A stretch of DNA of 64,000 bases from Streptomyces sp. DH-12 (GCF_002899455.1 NZ_PPFB01000001.1:620001-684000); one strand, 5' to 3'; numbered from the stretch's first letter, positions 36,374 to 45,186 are shown. Numbers and translations: made by a program. The notes: a model not told the origin generated them from the sequence alone.

Positions 36374-36506
36374 AGCGGTTCGCCCGGCGCGCAGGACGCG
36401 TCCCGGATCCGCGGAGCCGCCCCGTGGCGGACGTCACCTCCGGCGGCCGGACACTTTCGCGGCGGCGGACGGCGTGCGGACGGGGAGGAAGGGGCACAAG
36501 TGAGCG

Positions 36507-37814
36507 GTGACCACAGCAGACCTCCTCTTCGCCCTCCTCGGCGCGGTCGCCCTCGCCGCGGCCGTGCTGCCGCGGCTGCTGGCCCGCCGGCCGCTGTCGC
36601 TGCCCCTGGTGTTCCTGGCCCTCGGCGCCGCCGTCCAGCTGCTGCCGCTCCCGCTGCCGGAGATCGACCCGGTGGCGGACGGGGTGTGGGTGGAGCACCT
36701 CGCGGAGATCTGCGTGGTGCTCTCGCTCATGGGCGCCGGCCTCGCCCTGAACCGGCCCTTCGGCCGCGTCCGCTGGCAGGGCGTGTGGCGGCAGCTCGGC
36801 GTGACCATGCCGCTGACCATCGTGGCCGTCGCCGCCCTCGCCTGGGGCATGCTCGGCTGGCCGGTGGCGGCGGCGCTGCTGCTGGCGGCCGTGCTCGCGC
36901 CGACCGACCCGGTGCTCGCCTCCGAGGTGCGGGTCGGGGAGCCGACGGACGCGGAGCACGACGAGGACGAGGTCCGCTTCACGCTGACCGGTGAGGCGGG
37001 GCTGAACGACGGGCTGGCCTTCCCCTTCGTCGCGGCCGCCATGGCGCTGGCCGCCGCGGGCGGACAGCCGACCGGCGGCGGCGTCGGCCACTGGCTGCTG
37101 GTGGAGCTGCTGTACAAGTGCACGGCGGGCGTGGCCACGGGGCTGGCCGTCGGGGCGCTGCTGGGCCGGCTGTTCTTCCGCGCCGAACGGCGGGCGATAC
37201 GGCTGTCGGAGCACAGCGAGGGGTTCGTGGCCCTCGGCGTGACGTTCCTCGCGTACGGGGTGACGGAGCTGGTGCACGGCTACGGCTTCCTGGCCGTGTT
37301 CGTCACCGCCTGCCGGATCCGCTCGGCGGAGCGCGCCCACGGCTACCACGGGGTGCTGCACGACTTCGTGGAGCAGATCGAGCGGCTGCTGACGGCGGTG
37401 CTGCTGTTCCTGCTGGGCGCTTTCGTCGCCCAGGGCGGGCTGGCGCCGCTCTCCTGGCAGGGCGCGGCGGTGGGCGTGCTGCTGCTGCTCGTGGTCCGTC
37501 CGGCGGCCGGATGGGTGGCCCAGCTCGGCGTCGCGGCGGGCCCCCGGGAGCGGGCGGTCACCGCGTTCTTCGGCATCCGCGGCATCGGCTCCCTGTTCTA
37601 CCTGGCGTACGCGCTGGCCTCCCACGAGTTCGGGGTGCCCGCCGAGGTGCTGTGGGCGGTGGTGACCTTCACGGTGGTCGCCTCGGTGGTGCTGCACGGG
37701 GTGAGCGCCACGCCCGTCATCTCGCGCCTGGACCGGCTGCGGCTGCACCGCGCCAAGGCGAAGGGCGCGGGACCGGACCCCGAGGTCCACGAAGTGGCCG
37801 GCGAGCGCCTGTGA
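36507..37814 (+). CDS. Cation:proton antiporter, NhaP/CPA1 type
   Basis: 435 aa with about 12 membrane segments. The signature LAPTDPVLASEVRVGEP (Asp in TM5 region) and the GEAGLNDGLAFPFV segment (ND pair) identify the CPA1/NhaP exchanger family, along with GIRGIGSLFYLAYA in the C-terminal half. It exchanges Na+ or K+ for H+ at the cytoplasmic membrane. GTG start at 36507 with GGAAGGGG about 15 nt upstream. It is a single gene; no regulatory C-terminal domain follows. Confidence 0.92.
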   Translation: MTTADLLFALLGAVALAAAVLPRLLARRPLSLPLVFLALGAAVQLLPLPLPEIDPVADGVWVEHLAEICVVLSLMGAGLALNRPFGRVRWQGVWRQLGVTMPLTIVAVAALAWGMLGWPVAAALLLAAVLAPTDPVLASEVRVGEPTDAEHDEDEVRFTLTGEAGLNDGLAFPFVAAAMALAAAGGQPTGGGVGHWLLVELLYKCTAGVATGLAVGALLGRLFFRAERRAIRLSEHSEGFVALGVTFLAYGVTELVHGYGFLAVFVTACRIRSAERAHGYHGVLHDFVEQIERLLTAVLLFLLGAFVAQGGLAPLSWQGAAVGVLLLLVVRPAAGWVAQLGVAAGPRERAVTAFFGIRGIGSLFYLAYALASHEFGVPAEVLWAVVTFTVVASVVLHGVSATPVISRLDRLRLHRAKAKGAGPDPEVHEVAGERL

Positions 37815-37891
37815 ACCTGCTGTCCGCGACCGCACGGCCGGCGGTCCGTCCCGATGTGCGGGGCCGCCCGGTTCGGTGTTGTCTGGGGATC

Positions 37892-38350
37892 ATGCGGCGC
37901 GAGGACGGGCGGCCCGGCCCTCAGGACGACGTCGAGGCGGACCTCGACGAGCTGTACGCGCTGCCGCCGTCGGACTTCGTCGCCCGGCGGGAGGAACGCC
38001 CGGCGCGCGCCCGGACGCCGCGTACGGAGACGGAGTCGGCGGCCGCGAGGAAGAACGGGGCGGCCGAGCGGGAGGAGGCGCGGGCCGCCGAGGCGCGGCG
38101 GCGCGCGGCCCGCGGGGAGGTCCGGCACGCGCCGGGCCGGGCGGGTGAGCGGGGGCGGGGGGCCGGTGAGCGTGCGGCGGCCCTGGAGGAACAGCTCGCC
38201 CGGGCCCGTACGGGGCCGGAGCGGACGCGGGCGGAGCTCGCGAGCCGCGGGAGCGCGACCGGACGGCCGAGAGGGAACCGGTCGGCGGCCGAGTGTGCGG
38301 CGGCCGCCGCCGCGCGCCGGGCCGAACGGTCGGAGGGGGACGGCACATGA
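37892..38350 (+). pseudogene. Internally deleted coiled-coil hypothetical protein
   Basis: The ATG at 37892 gives 152 aa. Residues 13-34 (DDVEADLDELYALPPSDFVA) match the N-terminus of a widespread actinobacterial protein of about 300-400 aa (LDELYATPPEDFVARRD type), whose next block normally has a PTxAAWAVN-like segment. That block is absent; the frame goes straight into the Glu/Ala/Arg coiled coil typical of its C-terminus (EREEARAAEARRRAARGE, ALEEQLARARTGPE). I read it as an in-frame internally deleted remnant; it could still be expressed. Confidence 0.5.
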
Positions 38351-38516
38351 CCGGGCGCGGCGGACCGCGGGGCGGGGAGAGACGGGCGTGGCGCTCCGGG
38401 TGCCCGGGGACCGCATTCGCCCGCGGGGGTGGCCGGGCGGAGGCGCCTGGACGGAGCGGAGCACGGGAGGTGCGACACGTGACGGAGCGGGCCGCCCGCC
38501 GGACGGGGAACGCGGG

Positions 38517-40220
38517 ATGACGCGGGACACGACGGGCCGCGGGATCACCCCGGCGGCACCGGCGTCGCTGGGCTCGCTGCTGGCGTCCCTCGACACAGGC
38601 GCGTACGTGGTGGACGCGAACGGCGCGGTCGTGGCCGTGAACGCGCACGCCGAGAAGCTGCTGGCGCGGCCGGCCGGGGAGCTCCTCGGCCGTGACGCGC
38701 ACGAGCTGCTGCACCGCAGCCGGTACGGCGCCTCCCTGCCGCGCGCCCAGTGCGGGATGCGCCGGGCCTACATGGCGGGCCGGACGGTGCAGTCCGACGA
38801 GGAGTGGTTCGAGCGCGGCGACGGTTCGCTCCTCCCGGTGTCCTGGCTGGTCACCCCGTGCCGCACGGACGACGGGGCGGAACGCACCCTGGTGCTCTTC
38901 CACGCGCCGCACGACCCGGAGGAGACGCGCACCCCGGGCAACCGGTTCGGCAGCCCGCTGCCCGAGCTGGAGCGGCTGGCCCTGCTGGCGGAGACCACCA
39001 CCCAGCTCACCGCCACCCTGGACGTCGAGCAGGCGCTGCGCAGGCTGGTGCGGCTGGTCGTGCCGCAGCTCGCCGACTGGGCGGTCGTCGACCTGGTCAC
39101 CGAGCGCGGCGGGGTGCGCCGGTCGGCCGTGGTCCACGCGCAGGACGGCGGTCTGGTGCGGCGCGAGGACCTCGAGGGCCCCCTCTCCCCCGTCCCGGAG
39201 GACTCGTTGCTGCCCCTGGCGCGGGCGTTGCGCGGGGTCTCCCCCGCGCTGGCCGACCCCTCCCTCCACCTGAGGCCGGACTCCCTTCTCGGGTCGGAGC
39301 AGCGCCGCCTGTTCGCGGAGACCGGCATCCACTCGGCGGCCATCGCGCCGATACGGGGCGTGCGCGAGGTGCTGGGCGCCCTGACCCTGGGCCGCGCCGA
39401 GCGGCCGGAGGCGTTCACCGTGGACGACCTGCCGCTGCTGGAGGACATCTCCCGGCGGGCCGGGCTGGCGCTGGACAACGCCCGGCTCTACGAGCGGCAG
39501 CGCAAGGTGGCCGAGACGATGCAGCGTCACCTGCTGCCGCAGCTCCCGCACGTGCCCGGGCTGGAGATGAGCGCCCGGTACGTGGCCGCGCCGGACGCCT
39601 CCGAGGTGGGCGGCGACTGGTACGACGCGTTCGTGCTGCCGGACGGGGCGACGGCGCTGGCCGTCGGGGACGTCGTCGGGCACGACCTGGACGCGGCGGC
39701 GGGCATGGCGCAGATGCGCAACGTGCTGAGGGCCTACGCGTGGGCCCAGGAGGAGCCGCCCAGCGCCATCGTCTCCCGGCTGGACCGGGCGACCGTGCAC
39801 ATCACCGACGTCACCATGGCGACCCTGTTGTTCGCCCGCATGTCCCGTACGGAGGACGGGCGGTGGAAGCTGGTGTGGACCAACGCGGGCCATCCTCCCC
39901 CGCTGCTGGTCACGCGGGACGGCGAGGCGCGTTACCTCACCGACGGGCACGGCATGCTGATCGGCACCGGCACGGACCGTCCCCGCCCCGACGGGGAGAC
40001 CGAACTACCGCCCGGTGCCACGTTGTTGTTCTACACGGACGGCCTGATCGAGGAGCCGAGCCGTTCCCTGGACGAGGGGCTGGAGCTGCTGCGCGGGCAC
40101 GCGGCCGCCCTGGCGGAGCACCCGCCGGCCCGGTTCACCGACCTGGTGCTGGAGCGGACCCGCCCGGCCGGCAACGACGACGACGTCGCCCTGCTCACCG
40201 TGCGCGTCCCCGCCGCGTAG
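38517..40220 (+). CDS. PAS-GAF-PP2C (SpoIIE-type) serine phosphatase
   Basis: 567 aa. PAS domain about 20-130 (LDTGAYVVDANGAVVAVNAH, HRSRYGASLPRAQC), GAF about 150-320 (TTTQLTATLDVEQALRRLVR, IAPIRGVREVLGALTLG), and SpoIIE/PP2C about 345-565 (EVGGDWYDAFVLP, AVGDVVGHDLDAAAGMAQM, ending NDDDVALLTVRV). Cytosolic signal-input phosphatase that dephosphorylates a STAS anti-anti-sigma factor; its partner is not encoded beside it. ATG at 38517 after GGGGAA. The second such phosphatase in 9 kb; the other belongs to the RsbQ/RsbV module. Confidence 0.93.
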   Translation: MTRDTTGRGITPAAPASLGSLLASLDTGAYVVDANGAVVAVNAHAEKLLARPAGELLGRDAHELLHRSRYGASLPRAQCGMRRAYMAGRTVQSDEEWFERGDGSLLPVSWLVTPCRTDDGAERTLVLFHAPHDPEETRTPGNRFGSPLPELERLALLAETTTQLTATLDVEQALRRLVRLVVPQLADWAVVDLVTERGGVRRSAVVHAQDGGLVRREDLEGPLSPVPEDSLLPLARALRGVSPALADPSLHLRPDSLLGSEQRRLFAETGIHSAAIAPIRGVREVLGALTLGRAERPEAFTVDDLPLLEDISRRAGLALDNARLYERQRKVAETMQRHLLPQLPHVPGLEMSARYVAAPDASEVGGDWYDAFVLPDGATALAVGDVVGHDLDAAAGMAQMRNVLRAYAWAQEEPPSAIVSRLDRATVHITDVTMATLLFARMSRTEDGRWKLVWTNAGHPPPLLVTRDGEARYLTDGHGMLIGTGTDRPRPDGETELPPGATLLFYTDGLIEEPSRSLDEGLELLRGHAAALAEHPPARFTDLVLERTRPAGNDDDVALLTVRVPAA

Positions 40221-40271
40221 GGGTCACCCGGGAACGACGGCGGGACCGGCGGCCGAACAGTGGCCAAAAAC

Positions 40272-40288
40272 TTGGCATAGACCTGCCA
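40272..40288 (+). promoter_or_regulatory. Imperfect DasR-like palindrome upstream of serine protease
   Basis: TTGGCATAGACCTGCCA: TGGCA/TGCCA arms around TAGACC. It partly resembles the ACTGGTCTAGACCACT dre consensus bound by DasR, but with several mismatches. Confidence 0.3.
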
Positions 40289-40318
40289 TGATCCACTCGC
40301 TAGGCTCACCCTCACTCG

Positions 40319-40336
40319 GGTGAGAGCGCTCTCACC
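40319..40336 (+). promoter_or_regulatory. LacI-type palindrome before serine protease
   Basis: GGTGAGAGCGCTCTCACC, a perfect 18-bp palindrome with the central CG and GAGAGCGCTCTC core of LacI-family operators, 50 bp before the protease start. No LacI gene is adjacent; the regulator is elsewhere. Confidence 0.7.
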
Positions 40337-40385
40337 ATGTCTGTTCCACCCCCACCTCCGCGGGAACGACGAAGGGCCACCTTCC

Positions 40386-41558
40386 ATGAGACGACGCACC
40401 GGACTCACGCATGCGGCCGTGGCCGCCGCCCTGCTGATCGGCAGCTGGGCGGCGGCGGGCACGCTCCCCGCCTCGGCACAGGAGGCTCCTGCCTCCGCGA
40501 CGGCCGACGCATCCGCACCCGCCTCCCCCGGGCTGCTCGGCGCGATGCAGCGCGACCTCGGCCTGACCCGCGCCGAGGCGGAGGACCGCCTGGCCGCCGA
40601 GCGCGCGGCGACCGCCCTGGCGCCCCAGGCGCGCGAGACCGCCGGGTCCGCCTACGGCGGCGCCTGGTTCGACGCGGGCAGCGGCAGACTGACCGTCGCC
40701 GTCACCCCGGACGCCGGCGCCACGACCGTGCGCGCCCTGCGCGAGTCCGGCGCCGCCGTCCGCACCGTCGAGCACACCGAACGCCGGCTGGACGCGGTCA
40801 AGTCCCGCCTCGACCGCCTCGACGCCCCCGCGGGCGTGGCCAGTTGGTCCGTCGACCCGGCCGCCAACGCGGTCGTGGTGAACGTGGTCGAGGACCAGCG
40901 GGGCGACAACGATGTCCGCGCCTTCGTGGCCGAGGCACGCGAGGCCGGCCCGGTGACCGTGCGGACGGTGGCGGACGCGCCGTCCACGTTCGCCGCCGGC
41001 ACGGTCGGCGGCGACCCGTACTACACGGGCAACGTCCGCTGCTCCATCGGCTTCTCGGTGCACGGCGGCTTCGTCACCGCCGGGCACTGCGGCCGGGCCG
41101 GGCAGCAGGTGCGGGGCTGGGACGGCTCGTACATCGGGAACTTCCAGGGGTCCTCCTTCCCGGGTGACGACTACGCCTGGGTCAACGTGGGCAGCGGCTG
41201 GTGGACGGTGCCGGTGGTGCTCGGCTGGGGCACCGTGCCGGACCAGCTGGTGCGCGGCTCGGCCGAGGCGCCGGTCGGCGCCTCGGTCTGCCGCTCGGGT
41301 TCGACCACCCGCTGGCACTGCGGCCGGGTGCTCGCCAAGAACGAGACGGTCAACTACGCCGAGGGCGCGGTGCACCAGATGACGAAGACGAGCGTGTGCG
41401 CCGAGGGCGGCGACTCGGGCGGTTCGTACCTCAGCGGCGACCAGGCGCAGGGCGTCACCTCCGGCGGCTGGGGCAACTGCTCCGGCGGGGGTGAGACCTG
41501 GTTCCAGCCGGTCAACGAGATCCTCAACCGCTACGGGCTGACACTGCACACGGCCTGA
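40386..41558 (+). CDS. Secreted streptogrisin-like S1 serine protease, with prodomain
   Basis: 390 aa. Sec signal ending ASA at 29-31; alpha-lytic-type prodomain about 35-205, which acts as an intramolecular chaperone; mature enzyme from about Thr206 (TVGGDPYYTGN). Triad: His234 (TAGHCG), Asp262 (GDDYAW), Ser344 (GGDSGGS). Cys residues around 233-235, 302, 312 and 338 fit the disulfides of the streptogrisins. Exported broad-specificity endopeptidase. GAAGGG precedes the ATG. Preceded by two palindromes, so it is probably under catabolite-type control. A hairpin terminator follows. Confidence 0.94.
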   Translation: MRRRTGLTHAAVAAALLIGSWAAAGTLPASAQEAPASATADASAPASPGLLGAMQRDLGLTRAEAEDRLAAERAATALAPQARETAGSAYGGAWFDAGSGRLTVAVTPDAGATTVRALRESGAAVRTVEHTERRLDAVKSRLDRLDAPAGVASWSVDPAANAVVVNVVEDQRGDNDVRAFVAEAREAGPVTVRTVADAPSTFAAGTVGGDPYYTGNVRCSIGFSVHGGFVTAGHCGRAGQQVRGWDGSYIGNFQGSSFPGDDYAWVNVGSGWWTVPVVLGWGTVPDQLVRGSAEAPVGASVCRSGSTTRWHCGRVLAKNETVNYAEGAVHQMTKTSVCAEGGDSGGSYLSGDQAQGVTSGGWGNCSGGGETWFQPVNEILNRYGLTLHTA

Positions 41559-41575
41559 CACCGCCTCCGGCACGC

Positions 41576-41608
41576 GCGGGTCCCGCCGAACTCCTCGGCG
41601 GGACCCGC
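41576..41608 (+). terminator. Terminator of the serine protease gene
   Basis: Perfect 14-bp stem GCGGGTCCCGCCGA with a 5-nt loop. Confidence 0.85.
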
Positions 41609-41634
41609 TGCTCGTGCCGTCCGGACGCCTCGCG

Positions 41635-41661
41635 GTCCGCCGTCCGCCGTCCGCCGTCCGC
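41635..41661. repeat. Heptamer tandem repeat (GTCCGCC)
   Basis: Nearly four head-to-tail copies of GTCCGCC between the protease terminator and the lipase promoter region. Probably slippage-derived. Confidence 0.7.
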
Positions 41662-41663
41662 AA

Positions 41664-41705
41664 GAGTTACCGGTCCGTAACTCACTCGCGGGTTACCGGC
41701 GGTAA
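41664..41705. promoter_or_regulatory. Two TTACCG palindromes upstream of lipase
   Basis: GAGTTAC-CGGTCC-GTAACTC (41664-41683, perfect 7-bp arms) and TTACC-GGC-GGTAA (41693-41705). Both carry TTACCGG half-sites like those of TetR-family operators and lie 55-100 bp before the lipase start. Confidence 0.6.
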
Positions 41706-41760
41706 GTGAGCGCTGTTAGTTTTCGGTTCCATCTTCTGCAGCCGCAGCGAGGAGAGAGCC

Positions 41761-43083
41761 GTGAGCCGTATCAGCAGCGTGCTGACCGCCGTCGTCGCGA
41801 CGACGGCCTGCGTGTGCGCGTCCGCGTCGCCCGCCGCGGCGACCGACCCGGTCGTGTCACGGGGCGTCACCATCCCCGCCTTCTACACCCCGCCCGCCGA
41901 ACTCCCGTCGGGGAGCGGCAAGCTGATCCGCCACGAGCCCCTGCGCCTCGGGCTGAGCCTGCCCGGCCTGGACGGCCGCCGGCTGCCGGGCACCGCCACC
42001 CGCCTGATGTACACCTCGACCGACTCGGGCGGCGAGCCGGTCGCCGTCACCGGCGCCTACATCGAGCCGTCCGCCGACTGGAAGGGCGCGGGACCCCGCC
42101 CCCTGGTCGTCGTCGGCTCCGGCACCATGGGCCAGGGCGACCAGTGCGCCCCCTCCCTCGCCCTGGAGAACCCGCTGACCCTCACCGGGGAGACCGTCTC
42201 CTTCGGGTACGAGACCCTCGCGGTCCACCGGCTGCTCTCCACCGGCGCGGCGGTCGTCGTCACCGACTACGTCGGCCTCGGCGCCACCGACCGGCTGCAC
42301 ACCTACGTCAACCGCGTCGACGAGGGCCACGCCATGCTGGACGCGGCCCGTGCGGCGCGTTCCGTGCCCGGCGCGTCCGTCACCGCCGCCTCCCGGGTGG
42401 GAATGTACGGGTACAGCCAGGGCGGCGGGGCCAGCGCCTCCGCGGCCGAACTCCAGCGCACCTACGCGCCCGACGTCCCGCTCGTCGGCACCTACAGCGG
42501 CGCCCCGCCCGCGGACCTGACCGAAGTCACCAAGGGCATCGACGGCAGCGCGCTGGCCGGTGCGCTGGGCTGGTCCGTCAACGGCTTCGCCCAGGCCTCG
42601 CCGGCGCTGCGGGAGGTCGTCGAGGCGAACATGAACGACACCGGACGCAAGGCGCTGGAGGACATCTCCACCACCTGTGTGGGCGACGCGATCCTGGGCT
42701 ACGGCTTCACCAGGAGCACCGAGTGGACGAAGAGCGGCAAGTCCATCGGCGAGGTCATCGCCGGTGAGCCCGCCGCCCGGGCCGTCCTGGACGACCAGCG
42801 CCTCGGACGGCTGCGGCCCACCGGTCCGGTCCGCGTGGTGACGGGCGTGCAGGACGACATCGTGCCGCACGCGCAGGCGCGGCAACTGGCCGTGGACTGG
42901 TGCGAGAAGGGCGGCGACGTCACCTACAAGGCGGTACGGCTGCCGAACCTGGGCGACAAGCTGCTCACCAACCACCTGGCGCCGCTGCTGACCGACCAGG
43001 GTGACGCGGTGGACTGGCTGACCGACCGGCTCGAGGGCAAGGCCACGAGCTCCAACTGCTGGACCATGCCCGCGCAGCCGTGA
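41761..43083 (+). CDS. Secreted lipase (LIP family)
   Basis: 440 aa with a Sec signal cleaved near ASPAAA (26-29). Alpha/beta hydrolase of the secretory-lipase family (PF03583): GSGTMGQGDQCAPS, TDYVGLGATDRLHTYVNR, nucleophile Ser in GMYGYSQGGGASASAAEL, and the Asp/His region with GVQDDIVPHAQ (Asp) and GDKLLTNHLAPL (His). These enzymes hydrolyse acylglycerols outside the cell. GTG start with GAGGAGAG upstream. The promoter region carries two palindromes of TTACCGG type, suggesting a TetR-like regulator elsewhere. Confidence 0.92.
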   Translation: MSRISSVLTAVVATTACVCASASPAAATDPVVSRGVTIPAFYTPPAELPSGSGKLIRHEPLRLGLSLPGLDGRRLPGTATRLMYTSTDSGGEPVAVTGAYIEPSADWKGAGPRPLVVVGSGTMGQGDQCAPSLALENPLTLTGETVSFGYETLAVHRLLSTGAAVVVTDYVGLGATDRLHTYVNRVDEGHAMLDAARAARSVPGASVTAASRVGMYGYSQGGGASASAAELQRTYAPDVPLVGTYSGAPPADLTEVTKGIDGSALAGALGWSVNGFAQASPALREVVEANMNDTGRKALEDISTTCVGDAILGYGFTRSTEWTKSGKSIGEVIAGEPAARAVLDDQRLGRLRPTGPVRVVTGVQDDIVPHAQARQLAVDWCEKGGDVTYKAVRLPNLGDKLLTNHLAPLLTDQGDAVDWLTDRLEGKATSSNCWTMPAQP

Positions 43084-43097
43084 ACGCCGTGCGACGA

Positions 43098-43135
43098 CAC
43101 GAGCCCCGTCCCGCGACCGCGGGACGGGGCTCGTG
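43098..43135. terminator. Bidirectional terminator between lipase and tRNA-like gene
   Basis: Perfect 17-bp stem CACGAGCCCCGTCCCGC with a 4-nt loop, 15 bp after the lipase stop and 6 bp after the tRNA-like 3' end. Confidence 0.9.
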
Positions 43136-43140
43136 AGCGG

Positions 43141-43210
43141 AGCGCTGGGCAGGCCTTGCACCTGCATCTCCCCGCAGGAAGCGGGGCGTCTTTCCTTGGA
43201 CCACCAACGC
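43141..43210 (-). tRNA. Atypical tRNA-Gly(UCC)-like gene
   Basis: The minus strand folds into a full cloverleaf of 70 nt: acceptor GCGTTGG/CCAGCGC (7 bp, one G-U), D arm GTC-CAAGGAAA-GAC, anticodon arm CCCCG-CTTCCTG-CGGGG (5 bp, loop with U33 and anticodon UCC), variable loop AGAT, T arm GCAGG-TGCAAGG-CCTGC (5 bp), discriminator U73. All bacterial glycyl-tRNA synthetase identity elements are present (G1-C72, C2-G71, G3-C70, U73, C35, C36). The T loop is TGCAAGG instead of TTCRANY and position 37 is U, both very unusual. CCA is not encoded. A 17-bp hairpin follows directly. It could be a special-purpose glycine tRNA or a decayed one. Confidence 0.7.
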
Positions 43211-43287
43211 ACGGCCGGGCGGCGGGGTTTCGTCCTCGCCGTGACCTGGGACAACCATAGCGGGGATCGCCTCAGTAGTCACATCGG

Positions 43288-43827
43288 TCACATGAACAGC
43301 GCGGCGGGGGCGCGGGCGAACTTCTCCTCGACCTCCGCCCGCTCGGCCGCGTTCGGCCGGGCGGAGTCGCAGGACGGCCCGGCGCTGGCGCCCGACATCA
43401 GGCGGGAGCACGGGCCGGGCTTGCGGTCCGGCAGGCCCAGGATGTGGCCCAGTTCGTGCGCGGCGATACGGACCGTGGAGTGGCCCTGCGCCACCGCCTC
43501 CCGTCCGAAGTGGACGATGCCGTTGCCCAGGCCTCCGGGCACGGCGCGCGGCCAGCCGTCGTCGACGACGATCCGGATGTCGGCGCGGTCGCCGGATTCC
43601 ACCGGACGCAGTTCCACGGCGTCGACGCTGTCGTTCCACACCGCCGCTCCCCGGTCGACGGCGGACGCGAACTCCCCGGCGCCGCTCGTGTCGTAGGTGA
43701 GCACCCGGGTCCGACCCGCGGGCGCCGCCGTGTCCGCGGTCCCGGCCGCCCCGTCCTGCCCGCCCTCCACGGGCCCGGCCAGGACGAGCACGGCGGCCAC
43801 GGCGCCGGTGAGCGTACGGACCCGCAT
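43288..43827 (-). CDS. Snapalysin-like secreted zinc metalloprotease (M7)
   Basis: 179 aa. Short signal peptide (RTLTGAVAAVLVLAGPV), a propeptide-like Ala/Gly-rich stretch to about 38, then the small metzincin-like domain. The zinc site is HELGHILGLPD at 124-134 (His124, His128, Asp134 with Glu125 as base), diagnostic of snapalysin, followed by RLMSGASAG and two cysteines (140, 153) for a disulfide. ATG at 43827 after AGGAGG. Secreted neutral protease. No LysR regulator next to it, unlike classical snpA loci. Confidence 0.9.
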   Translation of the reverse strand: MRVRTLTGAVAAVLVLAGPVEGGQDGAAGTADTAAPAGRTRVLTYDTSGAGEFASAVDRGAAVWNDSVDAVELRPVESGDRADIRIVVDDGWPRAVPGGLGNGIVHFGREAVAQGHSTVRIAAHELGHILGLPDRKPGPCSRLMSGASAGPSCDSARPNAAERAEVEEKFARAPAALFM

Positions 43828-44049
43828 GATCGACCTCCTGTGGGGGGAAGGCGGCGGTGGAAGTGCCGCTGGGGAGCGGCTTCCCGCCGCCCGGCCGGTC
43901 AATCACCGGCCCCCGGCGATTCAGAAGCCCCGCTGCTCAATCCCATGCGACGTACCGGTTGGACTTCCGGATCGCTCGGGGGCACTGTGGGCCCAGGATC
44001 GACACCGTCCCGCCGGGACACCCCGCTCGCACCACCGGAGACCGCGCCG

Positions 44050-45093
44050 ATGAACCACCTCGCCTCCCCTGACCGCTACGACGGCGCCATGCGCTATCGG
44101 CGCACCGGGCGCTCGGGGCTCGACCTGCCCCTGCTGTCGCTCGGCTACTGGCACAACTTCGGCGACGACCGGTCCTTCGAGAGCCAGCGGGCCATCGCGC
44201 TGCGCGCCTTCGACCTGGGCGTCACCCACCACGACCTGGCCAACAACTACGGCCCGCCCTACGGCTCCGCCGAGATCAACTTCGGCCGGCTGATGAAGCG
44301 GGACCTGGCCCCCTACCGGGACGAGATGGTGATCTCCACCAAGGCCGGCTGGGACATGTGGCCCGGCCCCTACGGCCAGGGCGGCGGCTCCCGGAAGTAC
44401 CTGCTCGCCTCGCTGGACCAGTCCCTGAAGCGCATGGGGCTGGAGTACGTGGACATCTTCTACTCGCACCGGCTGGACGCCACCACGCCGCTCGAGGAGA
44501 CCATGGGCGCCCTGGACACCGCGGTGCGGCAGGGCAAGGCGCTCTACGTCGGCATCTCCTCGTACGACGCCGAGCGCAGCCGTCAGGCCGCGGAGATCCT
44601 GCGCGACCTGGGCACCCCGCTGCTGATCCACCAGCCGTCGTACAACATGCTCAACCGCTGGATCGAGACGGACGGGCTGCTGGACGTGGCGCAGGAGCAG
44701 GGCTTCGGCGTCATCGGGTTCACCGCCCTCGCCCAGGGGCTGCTCACCGGCCGCTACCTGGACGGCGTGCCGCGGGACTCGCGGGCCGCGGCGGGCACCT
44801 CGTTCGACGCGGGCTGGCTGACGGACGACATGCTGCGCAGGCTGCGGGCGCTGAACGGCATCGCGGCCCGGCGCGGGCAGACCCTGGCGCAGATGGCCCT
44901 GGCCTGGGCGCTGCGGGACCCCCGCGTGACCTCGCTGGTCATCGGCGCCTCGCGCACCGAGCAGCTGGAGCAGAACGTGGCCGCGCTGGAGAACCTCGAC
45001 TTCACCGCCGAGGAGCTGGCCGAGATCGACTCGTACGCCACGGACGGCGGCGTCGACCTGTGGCGGGACGCCCGCCTCGGCGCGCTCGGCTGA
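44050..45093 (+). CDS. Aldo/keto reductase (YghZ/Gpr-like)
   Basis: 347 aa. TIM-barrel AKR with catalytic Asp-Tyr (HHDLANNYGPPYGSAE), Lys (VISTKAGWDMWPGPYG) and His (IFYSHRLD). The GPYG insertion and NMLNRW region resemble L-glyceraldehyde-3-phosphate reductases of the AKR14/YghZ group, which reduce short aldehydes such as methylglyoxal with NADPH. ATG at 44050 preceded by GGAGA. Monocistronic. Confidence 0.92.
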   Translation: MNHLASPDRYDGAMRYRRTGRSGLDLPLLSLGYWHNFGDDRSFESQRAIALRAFDLGVTHHDLANNYGPPYGSAEINFGRLMKRDLAPYRDEMVISTKAGWDMWPGPYGQGGGSRKYLLASLDQSLKRMGLEYVDIFYSHRLDATTPLEETMGALDTAVRQGKALYVGISSYDAERSRQAAEILRDLGTPLLIHQPSYNMLNRWIETDGLLDVAQEQGFGVIGFTALAQGLLTGRYLDGVPRDSRAAAGTSFDAGWLTDDMLRRLRALNGIAARRGQTLAQMALAWALRDPRVTSLVIGASRTEQLEQNVAALENLDFTAEELAEIDSYATDGGVDLWRDARLGALG

Positions 45094-45186
45094 CCCGCGG
45101 CCGGGCGGGAGGACGTGTGCCCCGCCCGGTTCTGGGAACTGAGGTGCGGAGACCCGCTTGGCCCCCCATCTCCCGGACGGCCGCAC

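Noticed and set aside
34284..37835. Very long open frame on the minus strand opposite htpG and the antiporter
   Set aside because: It is the antisense shadow of two well-recognised genes; high GC leaves few stop codons. Translation shows His/Arg/Gly-rich, motif-free sequence.
43141..43210. Plus-strand reading of the tRNA-like fold
   Set aside because: The plus strand anticodon loop would be CAGGAAG, without U33; the minus strand has U33 and all glycine identity elements.
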